Shown here: in pieces, positions 38,892 through 48,516 of the stretch
Numbering within the stretch: position 1 is the stretch's first letter
How the letters are laid out: each line of letters starts with the position of its first letter
Assembly: GCA_022009975.1 (NCBI GenBank)
Contig: CP091733.1
Span: 1,656,001-1,720,000, forward strand
DNA: 64,000 bases
DNA from: Phocaeicola vulgatus
GTDB taxonomy: Bacteria > Bacteroidota > Bacteroidia > Bacteroidales > Tannerellaceae
Reading direction: 5' to 3'
Made by a program: the position numbers and the translations under genes
The notes under the pieces: generated by a model
What the model saw: the letters and a program-made list of their open reading frames with translations, nothing else
Database searches by the model: none
Told to the model about the DNA's origin: nothing

Positions 38892-39699
38892 TTAAACATT
38901 AAACAAGAAAAAATATACCTATACTACAAATTTAAGCCACGGATATTTGCAACTGGGCCGAAATAATACTTATTATCCACAATCATCGAGTCAGGAAGAG
39001 CAAACTCGCGTTCATTCTCCTTTAACACTATCGTATGATTGACACCCATTGCGCACTGGGGCTGCAATTTTTTAACCAAATCATAAACCCGAGGCAAATC
39101 CCAATCTTCCGGTTTACGGTCCCATCCGCCATCTAACCACAATTCACATATCGGGCCATACTGTGTCAACAATTCCGTTAACTGATTACACATATAATCT
39201 ATGTATTTATCTTTATCCTTATAAGACGGTTCATGTCTATCCCACAAAGAATAGTAAACAGCAAATTCCAACCCGTATTTCTTGCAGGCTTTGGAAACTT
39301 CAGCCACGACATCCGTCTTTACAGGAGAAGAGGCAACTCCATAATCCGTATATTTTGTATTCCACAAGCAAAAGCCATCATGGTGTTTCGTTATCAACAA
39401 CACATATCTAAAACCAGCTTCCTTGGCAACACGCACCCATTGGTCACAATCCAATTCGGTCGGATTATACTTTTCAACCGGGATCGAGCCATCCGACCAC
39501 TCCGTTTCCCCGAAAGTGTTCACGCCAAAATGGATAAACATTCCATATCCGCGCTCCATCAATTTTTGCTGCGTCAAATTAGGTTTCTCAGAAGGGACAA
39601 TCTTTTGAGAAAATACTCCTTGGCATAACAAGCACAAGGACAACAGAAAGAACATTTTCTTCATATCTTTATTTCCACCAATTAATACACTATATTTTA

Positions 39700-39731
39700 T
39701 TTGCAAAAATAGCGAAAAAAGCATACCTTTG
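39700..39731 (+). promoter_or_regulatory. Promoter of the DUF3857 genes
   Basis: TTTG (39700-39703), a 20-bp spacer and TACCTTTG (39724-39731), 45 bp upstream of the start codon at 39776. A textbook Bacteroidetes promoter. Confidence 0.85.
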
Positions 39732-39775
39732 TTTATAATTTGATTACAAATATATAAATATAAATATAAAAAGGC

Positions 39776-41746
39776 ATGAAGTATTTACCTATCGTAACTC
39801 TTTCCTTGTTAGCTTTGGCTCCTGCCATCCAAGCACAAGGAAATGGATGCTGTCAGGCTGAGCATGGGCACACGGCTTGTGCGAACTCGGCTTACGCAGG
39901 ATTCGACTGCGTGACATTATTAGACAGCACAGCGGTATCTGTCCAATCGACCGGATCCGGATCGTTTGCTGTTTACAAAAAATTCAAGGTGCAAACTCCA
40001 GCAGGAGGTGTCGCCAACCACGTCATCAAGTATGACTATGACCCATTAACTGCTTTTGCTCGTTTCAAACAAGCTACCATCTACCGTGCCGGTGGAGATG
40101 TTGTAAACATTGATGTCACACAAGCTTGCGATTATGCAGCTCCTGCCCGCGCTATCTATTGGGGCGCACGGCAAATCATGTTGGAACTTGGACGCCTTTA
40201 CCCTGGAGATGTCGTTGAATATGAAATCGAAAAGAAAGGTTTCACCTACGCATTGTTATCCGAGGCTCCAGCGGATGATGAATCCCGTTTCATACCTCCA
40301 ATGCGAGGCCATTTCTATGACATCGTTCCTTTTTGGGTAAATGAACCAACCATACGCAAAGTATATCAAATCAGCGTTCCGAACGAAAAAGAGATACAGT
40401 TCCAGTTCTTCCATGGCGCATGCGCTTCATCTATGTATTATGACGAAGGGAAGAAAGTCTACACTTTTGCTGTGAATGATGCCTTTCCTACGAAGAAGGA
40501 GCCAAACATGGTCGATTTATTCGATGCTGCTCCAAAGCTGATGCTCTCATCTACTCCTAAATGGCAAGACAAATCCCTTTGGTTTAATAAGGTAAATGAA
40601 GATTATGGCAGTTTCAATGCTATTCCTGAAGCTCAGAAGAAGGTAGATGAACTCATCAAAGGCAAGAAGACGGAGATGGAAAAGATAGCCGTCTTGACTC
40701 ACTGGGTTGCTGACAATATCCGTTATTCAGGAATATCAATGGGCGAAGGAGAAGGATTCACCTTGCACAACCTTAAGATGAATTATACTGACCGCTGCGG
40801 TGTCTGCAAAGATATTGCCAGCACACTGATTTCATTCTTGCGTATGGCTGGTTTTGAATCTTATCCGGCAATGACAATGGCGGGCAGCCGAGTAGAAAAG
40901 ATTCCTGCTGACCATTTCAACCATTGTGTGGCTGTCGTAAAGTTGTCCAATGGAACTTACATTCCACTGGATCCGACATGGGTTCCGTTCGTTCGTGAAG
41001 TGTGGAGTAGTGCGGAACAACAACAGAACTACTTGCCCGGTGTACCTGAAGGTTCAGACCTTTGCCTCTCTCCTATTTCTGCACCGGAGAACCACTATTT
41101 CAAGGTTAAAGCGAACAACCGTTTGGATGCCAACGGGACTTTGCGTGGAGAATTGGTAGTCACCGCAGAAGGACAGTCCGACTCAAATGTAAGACGTGTG
41201 TTCACTGGCGGATGGCAAACCGACTGGAAGAATTCGATGGAACAGCAACTTTTGGCAATTTCTCCAAACGCTAAGTTAATCAGCGTGGATTGGGGCAAGA
41301 ATCCAAAAGACTATTTGGCTGCTCCAATCAAAATCACTTTCCGATATGAAATTCCGGATTACGCAATCAAAGGAACAGACGAATGGCTGGTCAAACCTCT
41401 TGTCATGAACAATCTTTACAATTCCGTGAAGAGCTTCTTGCGTATCAACACATCTCTTGCGGAACGCAAATATGGATTCAAGGATGCCTGCTCCCGCTTA
41501 GTGGAACAAGTAGAAACCATCCAACTTCCTGCCGGATATTCTTTGGTTAATACAGCTAAAGAAGACAACAGCCAAAGCAAGGCGGCTGACTTTGAAGGAT
41601 CATTGAAGCAAGAAGGCAACCAAATCGTGTTGCGCCAGAAATTGGCATTAAAGAAACGTGTTTATGAAGCATCCGATTGGAAAGGCTTCAAGACTGCGGT
41701 GGACGGATTCAAGTCCTATGGTGACTATTTAGTGATTAAGAAATAA
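39776..41746 (+). CDS. Exported DUF3857/transglutaminase-domain protein
   Basis: A 656-residue protein with signal peptide MKYLPIVTLSLLALAPAIQA. The DUF3857 domain lies in about 60-270. A transglutaminase-like cysteine-protease fold follows: Cys in DRCGVCKD (about 340), His in ADHFNHCVAV (about 382) and Asp in LDPTW (about 400). The C-terminal third is a beta-rich DUF2569-like extension with no membrane helix. A secreted or periplasmic peptide or protein-modifying enzyme is likely; substrate unknown. It is followed 15 bp later by a paralogue. Confidence 0.8.
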   Translation: MKYLPIVTLSLLALAPAIQAQGNGCCQAEHGHTACANSAYAGFDCVTLLDSTAVSVQSTGSGSFAVYKKFKVQTPAGGVANHVIKYDYDPLTAFARFKQATIYRAGGDVVNIDVTQACDYAAPARAIYWGARQIMLELGRLYPGDVVEYEIEKKGFTYALLSEAPADDESRFIPPMRGHFYDIVPFWVNEPTIRKVYQISVPNEKEIQFQFFHGACASSMYYDEGKKVYTFAVNDAFPTKKEPNMVDLFDAAPKLMLSSTPKWQDKSLWFNKVNEDYGSFNAIPEAQKKVDELIKGKKTEMEKIAVLTHWVADNIRYSGISMGEGEGFTLHNLKMNYTDRCGVCKDIASTLISFLRMAGFESYPAMTMAGSRVEKIPADHFNHCVAVVKLSNGTYIPLDPTWVPFVREVWSSAEQQQNYLPGVPEGSDLCLSPISAPENHYFKVKANNRLDANGTLRGELVVTAEGQSDSNVRRVFTGGWQTDWKNSMEQQLLAISPNAKLISVDWGKNPKDYLAAPIKITFRYEIPDYAIKGTDEWLVKPLVMNNLYNSVKSFLRINTSLAERKYGFKDACSRLVEQVETIQLPAGYSLVNTAKEDNSQSKAADFEGSLKQEGNQIVLRQKLALKKRVYEASDWKGFKTAVDGFKSYGDYLVIKK

Positions 41747-41761
41747 TTCAATTTAACTGAA

Positions 41762-43511
41762 ATGACACAATTAATTCATAAAATCTTTCTGCTTCTCTGC
41801 ATCTTGAGTTGCTCTGCTTCTACCTTTGCGGCAACAGCTTCTGAAGCGGAATACAAAAAGTTGTCCAAGTCCTGGACTTTGAATGCTGACGGAAGTCAAG
41901 AGTTCCGTTATAACATGGAGCTGACCATTTATACTTACACGGCGATGCGCAGCATGTATGGTGAATCTTTCATCACCTATAATCCCAAATACCAAACGCT
42001 GAAGATCAATTCTTCTTATACCAAGCAGAAAGACGGATCTATCGTTAAGACTCCGGATAATGCTTTTGTTGAAGTATTGCCAAGCTCTGCGGTAAATGCT
42101 CCTTATTACAACAAACTGACTGAAATGGTCATTGTTCATACTGGATTGGAGTTAGGTGCAACTATTTATCTTGATTATACACTGACGACAAAAGCAGGTT
42201 ATCTGCCAGAATTGGATATCATGGAACCGATAGAACAGAGTTCTCCGGTGAAAGAGTACAACATTTCCATTTCCGTCCCCGAAGGTGATGATTTATTCTA
42301 TGGCATCCATAATCGTAACGAGAAAGCTAAAGTTTCTGTCAATAATGGCAAACTTCAGGCTTCTTGGTCATTAAAGAATCTTCCCGCTGCCTCCCGTGCT
42401 CCTTATCAGCGTTCGGACAACTCTTTCCTGATGGCAACTACTTATCCTTCACAAAAGGAAGCAGTTAAAGCAATTTATGCCCAGATGGAAACCAAAGAGA
42501 GCATGCCTTTGTTGTCATTGGCAGAAACTGTAACTGCCGGCAAACAGTGACGAAGAAAAAGTTCAAGCTATTCTATCTTTTGTACATAACGATTTTGCCC
42601 ACAGTGCGCTTAGTTTAGAAGAAACAGGTTATATGATTCGTCCTGTTGAAGATGTCATCAATTCGGCTTATGGAACAGAAACTGAATTGGTCAATCTAAT
42701 GCAGGGATTACTGAATGCTTTGAAGATTAAGGCAGAAGTATGTGCATTCTATCCAATTAACAATCCGGACAACCGCATGGGACTTAAGCCTGTCCGTTTC
42801 TTTGTCAAAGCTGACGCAGGCAACCAAACTTGGTTGTTAAATCCTAATACGGAATCCATGGATAACGCCGGTTGGATGGCAGACAGAGGTTTTGTCGTTG
42901 AAGCGAAAAGTGGAAACAGTATCAACTTGCCTTCTGTTAATGCGGACATGAAATATGATGTAGAGATGACATGGAAAGACAACAAGGTGACATCATCTAT
43001 CAAGGCAGACATTTCCCGTGCGTTAATTAATTATACGGACACTAAAGCGACAGCCTTCACTGCAGGCGACAGCAAAGCTTCCGTGCGCATATCTGGTGAA
43101 ACTGTCCACTTGGAATTTACTTGTCCAGCAACAGCTTCTACCCAGAATGGCATTTCCATGGTTGCTCTGCCGGATGCGCCGAAAGGAATGGCTCATTCTG
43201 CTTATGTTCATGGCAATACAACTCGCGACTGCAATCTAATTTTGCCGTATGCTGCTAATGAAACATACTCCTATTCCGTACAAGTTCCTGCCGGCAAAAG
43301 TTGCATCACGGCATCTGTAGAGAAGAATATTTCTAATGCAGCAGGTTCTATCCAGATTTCTATTCAAAATACAGGAGGAAAAGTGACGGTGAAACGTTCG
43401 TTGAAACTCCATTCTGCTACAATAGCCAAGGCAAATTATCCTGCTTTCCACGCATTGTTGGCAACATGGGTTAATCCGAATTATACAATGTTGATGTTTA
43501 AAGACAAATAA
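41762..43511 (+). CDS. Paralogous DUF3857 protein with degenerate transglutaminase core (frameshifted as sequenced)
   Basis: A signal peptide (MTQLIHKIFLLLCILSCSASTFA) and a DUF3857 domain (about 60-210) end at a frame break near 42544. The other frame continues from NSDEEKVQAILSFVHNDF through a transglutaminase-like fold. The segment that should carry the catalytic Cys reads YGTETELVNLMQGLLNAL and has no Cys, so the core appears catalytically dead. Repaired length is about 580 residues. It probably works with the intact paralogue upstream, perhaps as a non-catalytic partner. Confidence 0.75.
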
Positions 43512-43514
43512 AAA

Positions 43515-44782
43515 ATGAACACAAAACAAGTTCCGGTTTTACTGCTGACGGGTTATTTAGGCAGTGGTAAAACCACTTTGGTCAACCACATCCTCTCTAA
43601 CAAGAAAGGCATTAAGTTTGCTGTTATCGTTAATGATATTGGAGAAGTAAACATCGATGCCGACCTGATTCAAAAAGGAGGAGTTGTAGGGAAAAAGGAT
43701 GATAGCCTTGTCGCTCTACAAAATGGTTGTATCTGCTGCACTTTAAAGATGGATTTGATAGAGCAGCTTAATGATATCCTGAAAATGGGACGCTTTGACT
43801 ATATCGTTATTGAAGCAAGTGGCATCTGTGAACCGGAGCCGATTGCCCAAACTATCTGTTCTATTCCTCGCATGGGGAAAGAATACACACGATATGGCAT
43901 TGCCAAATTGGATTGCATCGCTACTGTTGTCGATGCGCTACGCCTTCAAAGCGAATTTGGATGCGGGGACAATTTGACAAACAAGCAGATTGATGAAGAA
44001 GACATCGAGAACCTGATTATTCAGCAAATCGAATTTGCAATGTCATCGTTCTAAATAAGGTATCAGAAGTAAAACCGGAAGAGTTAGTTCGTATCAAAGG
44101 GATTATCCGTACACTACAACCTGGTGCAGAGATTTATGAATGCGACTATGCGAACATCGATTTGGACAAGCTTATCCATACGGGATTATTCGATTTTGAA
44201 CGAGTAGCAACTTCCGCAGGATGGGTTAAGGAGATAGAACGTCCAATAACGGAAGAGGAAGAGGAAGAGGAAGAAGATGAGCATGAACATCATCATCATC
44301 ATGACGAGGAAGAGGACGAAGGAGAAGGGGAAGAACATCATCATCACCATCATCACCATCACCATGAAGGTGGCGAAGTGGAAGAATATGGTATCGGCAC
44401 ATTCGTCTATTTCCGTCGTCCCGCTTTCGACATTCATAAATTCGACCGTTTTATTGCCACCAAATGGCCTAAGAATGTGATTCGGGCCAAAGGCATCTGC
44501 TATTTTAGCCATAACAAGAATATGTCGTTCTTGTTTGAACAAGCGGGCAAACAGAAGCAAATATCTGAATCTGGTTTGTGGTTTGCCACAGCTCCGGAAG
44601 AGGATTTAATTCAATTGATGCAGCAAGAACCAGGTTTAATGCGAGATTGGGATCCCAAATATGGAGATCGCATGGAGAAGATTGTCTTTATCGGCCAACA
44701 TTTGGACAAAGTACAATTAGCACACGACTTGGATGAATGTTTGGAAAGTAATAAACGAATAATACTCCTAAAGCATTATTAA
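43515..44782 (+). CDS. CobW/COG0523 GTPase with very His-rich loop (frameshifted as sequenced)
   Basis: The G-domain has Walker A GYLGSGKTT (about 13-21), the hallmark metal-binding GCICCT (about 71-76) and the guanine motif region LNKVSE in the second frame. The break is at the TTT run 44034-44036; one extra T gives IEFCNVIVLNKV. After the G-domain comes a stretch of about 45 residues of almost only His, Glu and Asp (nt 44252-44376), then the CobW C-terminal domain (GTFVYFRRPAFDIHKFDRF). Repaired length is about 422 residues. COG0523 proteins are metallochaperones for zinc or other metals; the His tail supports zinc, cobalt or nickel binding. It follows the DUF3857 pair by 3 bp. Confidence 0.9.
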
Positions 44783-44787
44783 TGTAT

Positions 44788-44842
44788 AAATCCCCTCTCC
44801 TCGCCTGATATATAAATATTGTCAGAAGAAGAGAGGGGATTT
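44788..44842 (+). terminator. Intrinsic terminator after the CobW gene
   Basis: AAATCCCCTCTC (44788-44799) pairs with GAGAGGGGATTT (44831-44842), followed by a T run. It ends the DUF3857-CobW unit. Confidence 0.85.
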
Positions 44843-44873
44843 TTTGAACCATCATTTCATTTTACACATCACA

Positions 44874-45407
44874 ATGATACTCTATATCGTAAGACACGGG
44901 CAAACAGAAGAAAATAACAATAGGATTTTGCAAGGGCACATGCCCGGAACATTGACAGAAGAAGGGAAAAAACAAATCCAAAAAACAGCAGAACAGTTGG
45001 CTACTGCAAAAGTGGCGTTCAAATGCATTGTATCCAGTGATTTAAAACGGGCACTTGATTCTGCACAAATCATTGCGGATTGGCTCCAACTTCCCATCGT
45101 TCCCAACAAAATCTTGCGAGAACGAGACTGGGGCAAATATACGGGCATGTCACAGAAAGAAGCAGCAGAAAAATATAAGATTAATGGGTAATGGATGTTT
45201 CCCGGCAATAGTATGGAGACAGAAGATGGTATTTTCCAACGTGCCCTAAATGCTATTGACGAACTGAGAAAAGAATATGCAAATGACACCATCCTGCTTG
45301 TCACACACGGGCAATTTGCCAGAAATTTGATAGCTGCATACAATCAATGCTCCTATCATGATGTAACGCCATTCGTCAATGCAGAAATAAGAATCCTGAA
45401 AGTTTAG
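44874..45407 (+). CDS. Histidine phosphatase family protein (internal stop as sequenced)
   Basis: The start MILYIVRHGQTEENN holds the RHG phosphoacceptor motif. SSDLKRALDSAQII and ERDWGKYTG follow, and the C-terminal TILLVTHGQFARNLI holds the second catalytic His. An isolated in-frame TAA at 45189-45191 (after KYKING) interrupts it; the frame continues without shift at WMFPGNSMETEDG, and GAA would fit. Repaired length is 177 residues, usual for phosphoglycerate-mutase-like phosphatases (for example alpha-ribazole phosphatase types). Substrate unknown. Confidence 0.8.
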
Positions 45408-45540
45408 TTCAAACAAAAACAAGTCGTGACTTCGTCATCTGGACACAAACAGGATAATAACAAGCTGCCCTATTTTTGAGCGAAGTCAAGACATTTTATA
45501 TTTTTCACTAAGGTGAGAAGATTAAAACTTTGCATTTTAC

Positions 45541-45596
45541 TAATTCTGACACACATTAAAGGGGCTGCATCAAAACATCCGTTTTGACACAGCCCC
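45541..45596. repeat. Dispersed hairpin family, copy 2
   Basis: The lead-in TAATTCTGACACACATTAAA is followed by a hairpin: GGGGCTG-CA-TCAAAAC, ATCC loop, GTTTTGA-CA-CAGCCCC. It is the best-conserved copy with an almost perfect stem. It lies between two convergent units (the histidine phosphatase and the PHP-type gene) and may act as a bidirectional terminator. Confidence 0.85.
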
Positions 45597-45620
45597 CGAC
45601 TCTTATTACTTCCTAACAAA

Positions 45621-46483
45621 TTACTTCTTTACTGGCTTCCAAAAATCAGACTCGGTAAGTCCGCACTTAGAAGCAATCCGCTTACAGAAATCAAGACGGA
45701 AAGCCCGGTAATCGCGCGTATCAGAACCAAATACGAATTTTAATCCGGCACGTTTGCAAAGAAGGATGAATTCTTCGTGAGGCGTTTGTGCTAAATCATT
45801 GATTTCTACAGCTACTTTGCGCTTCACAATCATGTCCACAATCGCTTCCAAACGTTCTTTGTCCATACTTTGTCATAAAAACGAGCTACGCACGGCGGAA
45901 GATACAATGGCCAACCAAAGATATCAAGGGGCTCCGGATTCTCCAAAACTGTCTGATAATGCTTCATGTTCGTTTCCATAAACTTGTCGAGATCTGGGAC
46001 ATAACAATCGTGTTCCCACACTTCCAACGTATCTCCATAACTATTGCCGTTCGGAATCATTTGAGGATCCATGAAGTAAAAATCAAACTGTTTATATGCA
46101 CTCTCACTAAGATCCTTGGTCCATCCAAGCTTCATGTTCTGTATTCCACGGAAGCATCCCAATGAAGCTGTGTCATCCATGAATTTCTGCACACTTTCAT
46201 CGGTAGCTTGAACAGGACGAGTGCCGTTAAACATGATGCCACAATAAGCGAATTGGTGTTCTTTCGCTTTACGGGCTATATCTTCATACGACAAAGTAGC
46301 AGAAGCATGTATATGAAGGTCATGCAACGGGAAGTCCGCTTGGGTAGTCGGTTTCACATCCTTCCAAAGATCATCCTTCCAATTCTCTTCTTTCGTGTTT
46401 TTCTCTTGGCAAGCTTGCACTCCCAAAGCCATGCCGCCGATAGCTAACATTCCACCAGCTTTGATAAAAGATTTTCGATCCAT
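45621..46483 (-). CDS. Exported PHP-type metal-dependent hydrolase (frameshifted as sequenced)
   Basis: The N-terminus MDRKSFIKAGGMLAIGG with a twin-residue RK and an alanine/glycine core is a Tat-like or lipoprotein signal (Cys at 25, VQAC). The PHP start LHDLHIHAS follows. GWPLYLPPCVARFYDK leads to a frame break at TTT 45869-45871; one extra A gives DKSMDKERLEAIVDM. The other frame ends FGSDTRDYRAFRLDFCKRIA. Repaired length is about 287 residues. It could be a phosphoesterase or a metal-dependent hydrolase; substrate unknown. Confidence 0.7.
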
Positions 46484-46528
46484 AACTTTTGTTTTTTAAT
46501 TCATGAATATAGCAATTAACAACTCTAT

Positions 46529-47230
46529 TTACTTATGAAGTATCATCAAAGAGAAATAGGGGAATTTGCGCATCCGAAGAGACGAATACTCTTTTGTATA
46601 AAACTCCTTTTCTGTCCCGACATTCTCAAAATAGTGATAAGTATAATCGGGATGCAACTCCATACATTGTTGAACAACATCTTGGCAAGCACACAGCTTC
46701 ATGATTACGACCACATAGCCTTGTTCCAGCTTCTCTTTCAAATCCTCCGCAGTCACAATGCCGGGAATCACCATCAAACGCTCCTCTTGTTTGACAATAT
46801 GCAATCCGGCAACTGCTCCCGCGGCGATGAAAGCCGGTATTCCTGCTGTCCTTTTCACCTCAAGACCGCTGTCAACCAATTTGTCATATACATATTGGAT
46901 AGAAGAATAAAAGCCCGCATCTCCTTCTGCTACTACCACCACATTCCGACCTTCAGCATAAATGCGCTTCACATCTTCGTACAAGGCATCATAGCTCGCC
47001 AATGCCGCTTCACGATTCCTGTGCATCGGCAACATGAAAAGGTGGATCTTTTCCGGCTGGATGTCCAAAGCCTTGACTATATCTGCCGCACGGGAATTGA
47101 TTTTATCCTCCTCAGCATGAGTCGTCGGGCAGTAAATCACATCTGCTTGTTGCAGCAACTTGAAACCTTTGACCGTTATCAGTTCGGGGTCGCCCGGACC
47201 CAACGATACAAAATTGACTGCGTGCTTCAT
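46529..47230 (-). CDS. cobI: Precorrin-2 C20-methyltransferase
   Basis: A 233-residue tetrapyrrole methylase with the SAM-binding start SLGPGDPELITVKG and the second motif EGDAGFYSSIQYVYD. Family features point to CobI/CbiL, which methylates C20 of precorrin-2. The gene lies 26 bp downstream of the tolC end, as if it belongs to the metal-efflux transcript, and no other corrin gene is in this window. The frame is intact. Confidence 0.88.
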   Translation of the reverse strand: MKHAVNFVSLGPGDPELITVKGFKLLQQADVIYCPTTHAEEDKINSRAADIVKALDIQPEKIHLFMLPMHRNREAALASYDALYEDVKRIYAEGRNVVVVAEGDAGFYSSIQYVYDKLVDSGLEVKRTAGIPAFIAAGAVAGLHIVKQEERLMVIPGIVTAEDLKEKLEQGYVVVIMKLCACQDVVQQCMELHPDYTYHYFENVGTEKEFYTKEYSSLRMRKFPYFSLMILHK

Positions 47231-47256
47231 TTCTATTCTATCCGTTTATTTAATGA

Positions 47257-48516
47257 CTAATTTATATCCCAAATACCGACCGAACGTTCCAACTCCACCA
47301 AAGCCGAATTGTAGTCAAACAGCGTTTCAATATACTGAGCCTGCACGTCGTTGTAAGTACGTTGGGCATTTAATATTTCCAACAAGGAGACTTCTCCTCT
47401 ATTATAACTGTAAATCTTCCCGGTCAAAACCGTCTCGGCATGAGCCAACAATCCTTTTTCATAATGCGATACTTGGCGAGCGTGCGATTGATACTGCCGA
47501 TAGGCTTGCATTACCTCGTTTCTACTTGCAAACGAACCTGATCCGACTGGAGTTCCGCCTGTTGCGCCCTGTATTTTGCTGCCCGCACCGCCCCTTTGTT
47601 CAGAGCGGAAAAATTCAACGGGAAAGCGATACCGGCAGTCACTCCCGTAAAAGGAGGAGCCGGAGCCTCTTCGTTACGGACGCGATTGTTCAAGCTGACG
47701 TTCAACGACACATCGACATCAGGACGGCGTTCACGTCTGACAAGTGTCAACTCCCGGCTTGCCACTTCACTGTTCTTTTGGGCAGCCAACAAATCTGAAC
47801 GATTGCCCACAGCCTGCTCCAACAGATCAGCCAAGACAAAATCACGCATCGGTTGTTTCAATGTTTCATCCGGACGATAAAGCGTATCATTATAAGCTCT
47901 TCCCATCAAAACCGACAAAGATGCGCAAGCATTGTTCAGCTCCGTTTCCGCCTGAAGTACTTCATTATACATCATGCCTGCCTCCAAATGGCTTTGCGTA
48001 GCTTCGACCTCCATGATTTCCTAAGATAAAACGCATGCTGTCCGATTTTGCCAAGTCTGCCATGTTCTGATAAGCTTTCTTTTTCACCTCAAACAACTGT
48101 TTCTGCTTCAAAGCTTCCAAATAGGCTATCGTTGCGTCCGCTCGCAGATTACGGTAATAATCCGCCAACAAGATTTCACTCAATTCGCTTTGGCTCTTTG
48201 CCAAGCGGATGTTAGCTCCTCTTCGTCCCAACGTAACCGTTTGTGTTAATCCGAATTCAACGCTCTGTCCCATTTGGATAGAGTTATCCTGATTGTTAGA
48301 ATAAGCCACCGACAACTCCGGATCTTCAAACACTTTGGCAGCAACAGCATCCGCCCTCGCCGCATTCACATTCAATTTTTCAGCCGCATATTCCCGGTTC
48401 CCTTCATTCACCCGCTGCAAAAAGCGAGAATAAGAGAGAGGGACGACGGTTTGAGCTTCTGCCCAAAAGGAAGAAAGCCCCATTAGAACTCCAAATATAT
48501 AAATAATATTTCTCAT
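47257..48516 (-). CDS. TolC-family outer membrane efflux protein (two frame breaks as sequenced)
   Basis: Three frames carry one protein. The signal peptide (MRNIIYIFGVLMGLSSFWAEA) and first repeat (LSYSRFLQRVNEGNREYAAEKLNV, TLGRRGANIRLA) come first. A middle segment (EATQSHLEAGMMYNEVLQAETELN) and a C-terminal segment (EVSLLEILNAQRTYNDVQAQYIETLFDYNSALVELERSVG) follow. Breaks are near 48014 (GGAAATC) and near 47515. Repaired length is about 415 residues. It is the outer membrane channel of the CusA-type pump, with start overlapping the cusA stop by one base (TAATG). Confidence 0.85.

Larger units (their letters stand above)
37377..38940. mobile_element. ISL3-like (ISAon1 group) insertion sequence within the fucosidase
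   Basis: The element lies between GTGGC (37377-37381) and its inverse GCCAC (38936-38940), about 1.56 kb, and interrupts the fucosidase frame. It holds a small N-terminal ORF and a main transposase on the minus strand. A clear target-site duplication is not seen, so the ends are good to a few bases only. Confidence 0.75.
36564..39664 (-). pseudogene. GH29-like alpha-L-fucosidase split by an insertion sequence
   Basis: The N-terminal part (from 39664) has a signal peptide MKKMFFLLSLCLLCQGVFS and fucosidase segments GYGMFIHFGVNTFGETEW, LLITKHHDGFCLW and CELWLDGGWDRKP. It reads into the insertion sequence at VANIRG. The C-terminal part (from 37380 downward) resumes at GLMQLCHYFQYFPTDFRLWDP and ends in an F5/8-type carbohydrate-binding domain (about the last 130 residues). 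The two halves join in frame when the shared GG at the junction is counted once. The original protein would be about 515 residues and exported. A divergent promoter region is shared with the DUF3857 gene. Confidence 0.85.

Noticed and set aside
44186..44560. Antisense frame rich in Met and Phe
   Set aside because: It is the shadow of the His/Glu/Asp-rich CobW tract.
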